This document shows, one piece after another, positions 18,423 through 25,042 of a stretch of 64,000 bases of DNA. This stretch comes from Streptomyces lunaelactis. Lineage in GTDB: Bacteria; Actinomycetota; Actinomycetes; Streptomycetales; Streptomycetaceae. Where the stretch lies: positions 5,766,001 to 5,830,000 of the forward strand of contig NZ_CP026304.1 in assembly GCF_003054555.1 (NCBI RefSeq), given 5' to 3'. Positions within the stretch are counted from its first letter, which is position 1, and every line of letters begins with the position of its first letter. A program made the translations under genes and the position numbers. The notes under the pieces were generated by a model that saw only the letters and a list, made by a program, of their open reading frames with translations, did no database searches and was not told the DNA's origin.

Positions 18423-21275
18423 GTGCGCAAGCTCAGGACAAGCACACAGAGACCGGGCATGACCAGGGGGACCGGTCTCGCCGCACTGCTCGCGGCGGCA
18501 GGATTGCTGCTGACCGCGATACCGGCCCAGGCGGCAACGCCGCCGGCCGCCGCACCACCCGGCGACATCCTTCCGGGAGCCGCGACCGCCACCCCGGCGC
18601 TCGTCGAAGGCATCCGTGAGACGGCAGACGCCAAGGCGAGCCCCGCGGACGCGGCCCGAGGCCATCTCGACGCCAAGGAGAACCGCTACAGGATCGCCGA
18701 CGCGAGGCGCGATCTCGCGCCACTGCAGAGCGTCAGGATTGGCGCGGAAGAGACCGTGAGGCTTCAGCAGAAGCACCACGGCATCCCGGTGTTCGGCGGC
18801 CAGTACGTCGTGCGGATGGAGTCCAAGGGCGGCAAGCGTGTCGTCACCGGCACCTCCGGCAAGTACTTCACCGGTCTGAGGGCCGGCACCAGGGCGAGTG
18901 TCGGCAAGGACGTCGCGGTACGCCGCGCGGTCGCGGCCACCGCCGCCCGCCTCGGCGGCAAGACGCTCAGCAAGGCCGACGCCGTACGCGGCAAGGGGGG
19001 TACGAGCGCCAAGTCCGCGAAGGCGGCCGCGCTCAGCGGCACCGCGGGCGGCCTCGTGGTCATCCCGCGCGGCGAAGGCGTACTCGCGTACCACGTGACC
19101 GTGCGCGGTACGAATCCCGCCACCGGCGAACCGGTGCTGCAGCAGGTCTACATCGACGCGGGCGCCGGCTTCCCCGTGCTCCAGTTCAGCGGCATCAAGA
19201 CCCTCGCCGCACCGAAGACGGCACCGCCCGGCAAGGCCCCGCAGGCCGCTCCCAAGGCTGCCGCGAGCGCGGCAGCGGACCCGGCCGCCCCCGGCGTCAA
19301 GGGCACCGGCCTCAAGCTGGACAGCGCCAAGGTCGACCTCGACCTCTACCTCGACACCACCGCGAGCAAGTACCTGATGGTCGATTCCTCGCGGATGCGG
19401 GACTCCACCAAGAACACCCTCACCACCTGGGACGCGCGCGACCGCGATGTCAGCGAGGTGGCCGGCACCTGGCCGGGCGGGCTGAAGGAGTTCAGCCACC
19501 CGGAGAAGGACTTCGGCAAGGACGCCACCGAGTCGGGCGCGGTCGACGCGCACTGGGCGGCCGGCAGGGTCTACGACTACTACAAGAAGAACCACGCCCG
19601 CGACAGCCTCGACGGCCGCGGCATGACCGTCAACTCCCTGGTCGGCGTGACAGAGTTCGGGTTCCCGTACGTCAACGCCTTCTGGGACGGCCAGAAGATG
19701 GTCTACGGCAGCGGCGACGAGGAGTACAAGCCGCTCTCCGCCGACCTCGACGTGGTGGGCCACGAGATGACCCACGGCGTCGTCGAGAACACCGCCGACC
19801 TCGTCTACGCCGGCCAGTCCGGCGCGCTGAACGAGGCGCTCGCCGACTACTTCGGCAACGCCATCGACACCGCGGCGTCCGGCACCTCCATGGACGACCC
19901 GGACTCCGGTCTGGTCGGCGAGGACCTCTGCCGTACGACCGCTCCGCGCGCCTGCGCCTTCCGCAACATGAACGACGGCGCGAGCACGTCGAAGAACTTC
20001 CTCGGCGTCGCCTTCTCCACCGACAACGGCGGCGTGCACCTCAACTCCACCATCTTCTCCGGCGCGCTGTGGGACCTGCGCCAGGACGTGGGCGGGGAAC
20101 TCGCCGACAAGATCGTGTACAAGGCGCTGTCCGAGTACATGACACCGCTCGACGGCTTCACCGACGGCCGTAACGCCGTCCTCGCGGCCGCCAAGGACCT
20201 CGGCGTCAGCGCGAAGCAGCTGACCGCGGTGAAGCGGTCCTTCAACGCCCACGGCATCGTCCCGGGCTGGGAGGACGCGCTCGGCGTCGACTCCGACCAG
20301 CTCCTCGGCAAGATCAACACCGGTGGCACCGGAGCCCAGGCGGGCGGCGGCTGGTGGGCCGCGTCCCAGTCGAACGACGACGGCTCGGAGCCGTACTCCG
20401 TCTACGCCGGCCGTACGGACGGCAAGGGCGCTCCGAAGCTGATGAGCCCCAACGACGGCCGCTACCACGTGTATCCGGCGACCGACGGCAAGACCGTCGT
20501 CTGGGCGGCGTACGGGACGACCAGCCTCGACATCCTGTCCCGTCCGATCGCGGGCGGCCCGATCAAGAAGCTGTACACCTCGGTCACCGATGTGGGCGGC
20601 CTGCGTGTGGAGAACGGCGTCGTCGTCTTCGAGAGCTTCGGCATCTTCGGCGACCGGCACGTCGGATATCTGCGCCCCGGTGACCGTCAGCCGGCCTTCG
20701 CGGACGGCGGCGGCTTCGACGTCCTCACCGCGCTTCCCGCCATCAAGAACGGCAAGCTCGCCTACGCCAAGCTGTATCCGGACCCCACCGAGTACAAGCT
20801 GGGCGTCGAGGTCCTCGACCTGACGACAGGGAAGTCGACGCTCACCCAGCAGCTCGGCGACCCGCAGTCCCTCGGCCAGACGGGCATCAACTCCACCTAC
20901 GTCTTCTCGCTGGTGGACGAGAACCTGAACGACGAGGGCCAGATGGCGGTCCACCGCTCGGGCCTGGACGGCACCGGCACGGTGGACATCAGCCCCGAGA
21001 GCAAGCCGGGCGCGCTGCTGCCCTTCGACCTCACGGCCTCCGAGGACGCGGTCACCGTGAACAGCGTGCTGCCCGGCTTCCAGCTCCGCAACGAGAGCCT
21101 GCCCAAGTTGTGGCAGTTGACGACCGACGGCTCGCGCAGGGAGCGGGTCTCGTGCAACCGTGGCGAGCAGCTCTCCCCGGCCGCGGTCTCCGGCAAGCAG
21201 GTGGTCTGGATCGACGGCACGACGGGCTGGACCGATCTGGTCACCCGGGAGCGCCCCGCGGGACTCTGCGGCTGA
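18423..21275 (+). CDS. Secreted M4-family (thermolysin-like) metalloprotease
   Basis: A 950-residue exported zinc protease. The signal peptide core (GLAALLAAAGLLLTA) ends in IPAQA; an FTP/PepSY-type propeptide follows up to about residue 320. The peptidase M4 domain then has zinc ligands in HEMTH (447-451) and Glu471 in GALNEALADYFG, exactly 24 residues after the first His as in thermolysin. After the catalytic part, about 280 residues form repeated beta-rich blades (DGKTVVWAAYGTT, ENGVVVFESFG, KLAYAKLYPD), suggesting an appended beta-propeller that ordinary M4 enzymes lack. GTG 18423 has GGGAGGGG upstream and is the best start. It is likely regulated by the divergent HTH protein. Confidence 0.93.
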   Translation: MRKLRTSTQRPGMTRGTGLAALLAAAGLLLTAIPAQAATPPAAAPPGDILPGAATATPALVEGIRETADAKASPADAARGHLDAKENRYRIADARRDLAPLQSVRIGAEETVRLQQKHHGIPVFGGQYVVRMESKGGKRVVTGTSGKYFTGLRAGTRASVGKDVAVRRAVAATAARLGGKTLSKADAVRGKGGTSAKSAKAAALSGTAGGLVVIPRGEGVLAYHVTVRGTNPATGEPVLQQVYIDAGAGFPVLQFSGIKTLAAPKTAPPGKAPQAAPKAAASAAADPAAPGVKGTGLKLDSAKVDLDLYLDTTASKYLMVDSSRMRDSTKNTLTTWDARDRDVSEVAGTWPGGLKEFSHPEKDFGKDATESGAVDAHWAAGRVYDYYKKNHARDSLDGRGMTVNSLVGVTEFGFPYVNAFWDGQKMVYGSGDEEYKPLSADLDVVGHEMTHGVVENTADLVYAGQSGALNEALADYFGNAIDTAASGTSMDDPDSGLVGEDLCRTTAPRACAFRNMNDGASTSKNFLGVAFSTDNGGVHLNSTIFSGALWDLRQDVGGELADKIVYKALSEYMTPLDGFTDGRNAVLAAAKDLGVSAKQLTAVKRSFNAHGIVPGWEDALGVDSDQLLGKINTGGTGAQAGGGWWAASQSNDDGSEPYSVYAGRTDGKGAPKLMSPNDGRYHVYPATDGKTVVWAAYGTTSLDILSRPIAGGPIKKLYTSVTDVGGLRVENGVVVFESFGIFGDRHVGYLRPGDRQPAFADGGGFDVLTALPAIKNGKLAYAKLYPDPTEYKLGVEVLDLTTGKSTLTQQLGDPQSLGQTGINSTYVFSLVDENLNDEGQMAVHRSGLDGTGTVDISPESKPGALLPFDLTASEDAVTVNSVLPGFQLRNESLPKLWQLTTDGSRRERVSCNRGEQLSPAAVSGKQVVWIDGTTGWTDLVTRERPAGLCG

Positions 21276-21309
21276 TCCGGCCGCAGTGAACTCTCTGTGA
21301 GAGAGCGGA

Positions 21310-21333
21310 CCCCCGGCGCCCGTGCGCCGGGGG
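21310..21333. terminator. Hairpin after the M4 protease gene
   Basis: CCCCCGGCGC and GCGCCGGGGG pair around a CCGT loop, 35 bases after the protease stop. Confidence 0.7.
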
Positions 21334-21365
21334 TTCGGGGGCGTCCCCCGGGAAGGCACAGCACA

Positions 21366-22199
21366 ATGGACAGCGTGACCGAACAACGCGAGGACCGTGA
21401 GCTGCGGGCCGACTGTGGGAACTGCTTCGGGCTGTGCTGTGTGGCACTGCCCTTCTCGGCGTCAGCGGACTTCGCGATCAGCAAGGACGCCGGAAAGCCC
21501 TGCCCCAACCTGGCGACCGACTTCCGCTGCGGCATCCACACCAGGCTGCGGCAGAGCGGCTTCCCCGGCTGCACCGTGTACGACTGTTTCGGCGCCGGGC
21601 AGCAGGTCTCGCAGGTCACCTTCGGCGGCAAGGACTGGCGGCAGGCGCCCGAGACGGCACAGGGCATGTTCGGGATGTTCGGGGTGTTCCCGGTCGTACG
21701 GCAGCTTCATGAGCTGCTCTGGTATCTGACCGAGGCGCTGACGCTGCGGCCCGCCCGCTCGCTCCACGGCGAGATCCGGCGGCTGCTCGACACGATCGGG
21801 CGGCTCACCGAACTGGGTCCCGAAGCACTCGGCGAGCTGGATGTGGCCGCGCACCGGCAGGAGGTCAATGTGCTGCTGCTCCGTACCAGCGAACTGGTCC
21901 GGGCCGGGGCCGGGCGCAGGAAGAAGGACCGCAGGGGAGCGGACCTCATGGGGGCGCGGCTCGAGGGCGCGGACCTCAGGGGCGCCAGTCTGCGGGGCGC
22001 GTATCTCATCGCCGCCGATCTCACCGGCGCCGATCTGCGGCTGGCCGATCTCATCGGGGCCGACCTCAGGGACGCCGACCTGTCGGGCGCCGATCTGACC
22101 GGCTGCATCTTCCTCACCCAGCCGCAGCTCAATGCGGCCAGGGGCGACGCGGACACCAGGCTGCCGCCGGCGCTGGCCCGCCCCGCGCACTGGTCGTGA
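21366..22199 (+). CDS. Cys-cluster domain fused to pentapeptide repeats
   Basis: A 277-residue cytoplasmic protein with no signal peptide. Residues ~17-75 hold eight closely spaced cysteines starting CGNCFGLCC and ending CTVYDCFGAG, like the YkgJ-type CxxCxxxCC metal-binding domain. A helical middle region follows. From about residue 192 come tandem pentapeptide repeats of the A(D/N)Lxx type (GADLMGARLEGADLRGASL and onward), about 12 units, which should form a right-handed quadrilateral beta helix. Pentapeptide proteins can mimic DNA or serve as scaffolds; a metal-cluster fusion suggests a sensing or scaffolding role, but the function is unknown. ATG 21366 follows GGAAGG. Confidence 0.82.
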   Translation: MDSVTEQREDRELRADCGNCFGLCCVALPFSASADFAISKDAGKPCPNLATDFRCGIHTRLRQSGFPGCTVYDCFGAGQQVSQVTFGGKDWRQAPETAQGMFGMFGVFPVVRQLHELLWYLTEALTLRPARSLHGEIRRLLDTIGRLTELGPEALGELDVAAHRQEVNVLLLRTSELVRAGAGRRKKDRRGADLMGARLEGADLRGASLRGAYLIAADLTGADLRLADLIGADLRDADLSGADLTGCIFLTQPQLNAARGDADTRLPPALARPAHWS

Positions 22200-22240
22200 C
22201 CGACCGGGGCGCGAGGCGGGCGGTGTGCTGTTGCGGGTGC

Positions 22241-23095
22241 TCAGCCGTTGGCGAGGGCCACGACGCGGTCGTACGCGCCGTTGAAGCGGTTGTGGTCGCC
22301 GACGATCGGTCCTGACGAGGTGTACTGCCAGATCGTGTGGTACGCCCAGCCGGCCGGGAGCGTGCCCGGGGTGGTGTTGTAGCGCGGGATCCACAGGGGG
22401 TTGGTCGCGCCGAAGCCGCTGTAGTTGCCCGTGCACTGCGTCCACCAGCTGGTGGCCGAGTAGATGACCGCGTTGCGCCCGGTGCGCGCCTTGTAGCGGT
22501 TCAGGAAGTCGCGGATCCAGGTGACCATCGCGGACTGGCTCTTGCCGAAGCAGGCGTCGCCGTACGGGTTCCACTCGATGTCCAGCGCGCCCGGCAGAGT
22601 CCTGCCGTCGCGGGACCAGCCGCCGCCGTTGTTGACGAAGTAGTCGGCCTGCGCGGTGCCGGTCGCGGTGTCGGGGGTGGCGAAGTGGTACGCGCCCCGG
22701 ATCATGCCGATGTTGTACGAGCCGTTGTACTGCTGCGCGAAGTAGGGGTTCTTGTAGTAGGTGCCTTCAGTGGCCTTGACGTAGGCCCACTTCACACCGC
22801 TGCTCCACAGGCTCGACCAGTTGACGTTGCCTTGGTGGCTGGAGACGTCCACGCCTTCTGTCGCGACGGCGCGGGAGGCGGGGGGAAGGCCGCCCTGACC
22901 GTCGTGGGCGATGACGCCCATGCCCAGGTGGGCCGAGCCGCGCGGGGGAGTGTCGGCGGCGCCGGCGGCGCCGGGGAGGGTGAGGAGGAGGGAGATGACT
23001 GCGAGGAGAGTGCCGACTGCTGTTGCGAGACGTGAGCAGCGGGGTCTCCCCGACGACGTGAGGGGAACGGTCGTTCCGGATCTGTGCACGGGCAT
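22241..23095 (-). CDS. Secreted GH25 lysozyme (N-acetylmuramidase)
   Basis: A 284-residue exported cell-wall hydrolase that cuts the MurNAc-GlcNAc bond of peptidoglycan. It has a signal peptide (LLAVISLLLTLPGAAGA), a short linker, then a complete GH25 barrel. DVSSHQGNVNW begins at residue 83 with the first conserved Asp, and GALDIEWNP carries Asp172 and the catalytic Glu174. WAYVKATEG and MIRGAYHFA are further family strands. There is no separate wall-binding domain. ATG 23095 follows GGAGG. It is divergent from a MarR regulator, a possible controller. Confidence 0.93.
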   Translation of the reverse strand: MPVHRSGTTVPLTSSGRPRCSRLATAVGTLLAVISLLLTLPGAAGAADTPPRGSAHLGMGVIAHDGQGGLPPASRAVATEGVDVSSHQGNVNWSSLWSSGVKWAYVKATEGTYYKNPYFAQQYNGSYNIGMIRGAYHFATPDTATGTAQADYFVNNGGGWSRDGRTLPGALDIEWNPYGDACFGKSQSAMVTWIRDFLNRYKARTGRNAVIYSATSWWTQCTGNYSGFGATNPLWIPRYNTTPGTLPAGWAYHTIWQYTSSGPIVGDHNRFNGAYDRVVALANG

Positions 23096-23325
23096 AGCGT
23101 GCCTCCGAAGACCTCGGTGGGGGGGATCTGACGACGTATCGACATGTCGTGGCGGCCATATGGTGTGGACATGCCAGTCATGACGCTACGTACGTAGAAC
23201 CCGGTTGTGGAAGAGGGGCAGGGTGCTGCCGTTGGTCTACGCCTGCGAAATACTGGCCGAGCTGCGGTGATGGCTGCCGCCGAAAGAAACTCTCAGAATC
23301 CGGAAAGCGCGCGAGGGGTGCTGAC

Positions 23326-23808
23326 GTGCACGAAAGCGGTACGGGAAGTGAAGCGGACCCCAAGGGTGGGAATGGTGTGGAGCACGTATTCCTTGCCCTG
23401 GAACGGGAGTTGGCGGTCTTTCTGCGCCGGGCCCGGGCGTCGTCGGGCGAGATGGCGCGCGAGGTGCACCCCGAGTTGGAGCCGGCCGCGTACGGCCTTC
23501 TCGTACGGCTGGAAGAGGCCGGGCAGCAGCGCGCCACTGAGCTCGCCGGCTACTTCGGTGTCGGCAAAGCGACCATGAGCCGACAGCTTCGAGCCCTGGA
23601 AGGCCTCGGTCTCGTCGCCCGCGAACCCGATCCGGCCGACGGACGGGCTTCACTCGTCCGGCTCACCGGCGAGGGCGTGGTGCGCTTCCGCCGGGTGAGG
23701 GACGCGCGCCGCGACAGGTATGTGAGCAAGCTGGCGGGCTGGGATCGCGGCGAGATCGCGGAGTTGGCGAGGCTGCTGCACCAGCTGAACGCGCGGGCGG
23801 GAAGTTGA
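23326..23808 (+). CDS. MarR-family transcriptional regulator
   Basis: A 160-residue winged-helix regulator. PELEPAAYGLLVRLEEAG and ATELAGYFGVGKATMSRQ form the HTH, and EPDPADGRASLVRLT is the MarR wing. GTG 23326 follows GAGGGG at good spacing; the longer open frame upstream lacks a ribosome site. The divergent neighbour is the GH25 lysozyme. The 230-base gap between them contains two perfect palindromes, CGACATGTCG (23141-23150) and CTACGTACGTAG (23186-23197), either of which could be its operator. Ligand unknown. Confidence 0.88.
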   Translation: MHESGTGSEADPKGGNGVEHVFLALERELAVFLRRARASSGEMAREVHPELEPAAYGLLVRLEEAGQQRATELAGYFGVGKATMSRQLRALEGLGLVAREPDPADGRASLVRLTGEGVVRFRRVRDARRDRYVSKLAGWDRGEIAELARLLHQLNARAGS

Positions 23809-23831
23809 GCCGGCCTCTCCGGTGGCCGTTC

Positions 23832-23879
23832 CGTCCTCAATCTCCCCCCGGACTCCGTCCGGGGTGACCCCAACGGGCT
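23832..23879. repeat. Dispersed terminator-like element, copy C
   Basis: Contains CCGGAC-TCC-GTCCGG (23848-23862) and the conserved flanks CGTCCTCAATC and CCCAACGGGC. It is inverted relative to the copies at 48609-48648 and 59516-59583. It lies between the convergent MarR and PP2C-like genes. Confidence 0.75.
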
Positions 23880-23887
23880 TGACCGGG

Positions 23888-24676
23888 TCAGAGCTCCGCG
23901 AAAACCGCCGCCGCGTCATCGTGCAGCTTCCAGCGGATCACCGCCGTACGCTCCTTCGCCGACTCCTCCAGCGCCCTGACCCGGTCGATCAGCCCCTGCG
24001 GCCCCTCCTTGCGGAGCAGGGCCAGGCACTCGGTCCAGCCGCCCTCCGCGAACATGTCGACCCAGCGGGACGCCCCGTCGGTGAGCGCGGCCACGGCCCG
24101 CACCTCGGCGCGGGGTGTACTGCCCGTCACCGCGCGGACCGCCACCCCCGGGTCGGCCGCCGCGGTGAAGAACCCGCCCTCGGCGTTGCGCAGGGCGTCC
24201 GCCGAGGCGTGTGTGAGCAGCGATTCACGGGGAAGCCGGTCGATCCGGTCGTCCAGCACCGCACGGACCCGGCCGCCCGGCGATTCCAGCAGCAGCGTCG
24301 AGTCGGAGAGCACCAGATGCTCCACGGCGTCCGCCGCGGCGCCCCAACGCGCCATGACCACCGTTGCCTGAGGCGTGCGCACGTGAGAAAGGTCACAGGT
24401 CCCACGGTGGGTATCAGCGGTGCGCCGGACTGCCTCGGCGAGGATCTCCGTCAGCGTCAGATCCCGTCGTGAACCGGACAGTTCGACCAGGGCGCCGCCG
24501 AGCCGAGCGGTGAACCACGGCACCCCGTGCACACATCCGTCGTCGCCCTTGGGAGGGGTCACACCGTCCAGGACAACGAGCGTTCCGCCCTGTCCCGAGG
24601 CGGGCAGGGCCACGGATACCCAGTCCTCGTTGGGGCGCTCGGGAGTGCCTGGGACGGTGGCAAGTTCGATACGCAT
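23888..24676 (-). CDS. PP2C-like phosphatase-fold protein
   Basis: A 262-residue cytoplasmic protein with PP2C-like pattern: NEDWVSVALP near the N-terminus, LVVLDGVTPPKGDDGC in the place of the DG metal motif, ATVVMARWG, then VAALTDGASRWVD as the second DG box. Metal-dependent Ser/Thr phosphatase activity is plausible but not proven, since the first motif is DGVT rather than the usual DGxGG. ATG 24676 is chosen because it starts the conserved RIELAT tract. It is convergent with the MarR gene and divergent from the conservon. Confidence 0.75.
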   Translation of the reverse strand: MRIELATVPGTPERPNEDWVSVALPASGQGGTLVVLDGVTPPKGDDGCVHGVPWFTARLGGALVELSGSRRDLTLTEILAEAVRRTADTHRGTCDLSHVRTPQATVVMARWGAAADAVEHLVLSDSTLLLESPGGRVRAVLDDRIDRLPRESLLTHASADALRNAEGGFFTAAADPGVAVRAVTGSTPRAEVRAVAALTDGASRWVDMFAEGGWTECLALLRKEGPQGLIDRVRALEESAKERTAVIRWKLHDDAAAVFAEL

Positions 24677-24862
24677 GATCCCCAGTCTGCATGACTCCTT
24701 CACGAAGCCCGGGTGGGCGCGTAATCGGCCCGTACCAGCAGGTCAGGGGGGTTTTCGCGGCTTGGAGGCGCACCATCGCGAAGCTGCGGGCGCGCATCCT
24801 GCCAAAGCCCGGCCGGAAGATCCAGCCCGCTGCCCGTGAAGCAGCGCGCCGGCCGCAGAGGC

Positions 24863-24896
24863 GAGTTGTTTGCCAACTCCTGAGTGCTGTTCACTC
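24863..24896. promoter_or_regulatory. Tandem inverted repeats upstream of the conservon
   Basis: Two dyads lie back to back: GAGTTG-N5-CAACTC (24863-24879) and GAGTG-N5-CACTC (24882-24896). The 366-base gap between the PP2C-like gene and the conservon holds no gene. The half-sites resemble the GAGTG/CACTC type bound by BldD, but the factor is not known. Confidence 0.45.
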
Positions 24897-25042
24897 GTTC
24901 GGGTGGCGGAGCGGCCGATGTGCGCCTCCCTCCCAAAAGCGCTGGAATGGTCGTAAGCCGTACCAGGGGTGGGGCTCTCGCGTGTGACCGGTCGTCATCT
25001 CTGATTCATGGGTGGACGAGTCAAGCAAGATTGCGAGCACCG

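Noticed and set aside
18285..21386. 1033-codon minus-strand frame opposite the M4 protease
   Set aside because: The plus frame has a signal peptide and HEMTH zinc site; the minus frame has no recognisable fold.
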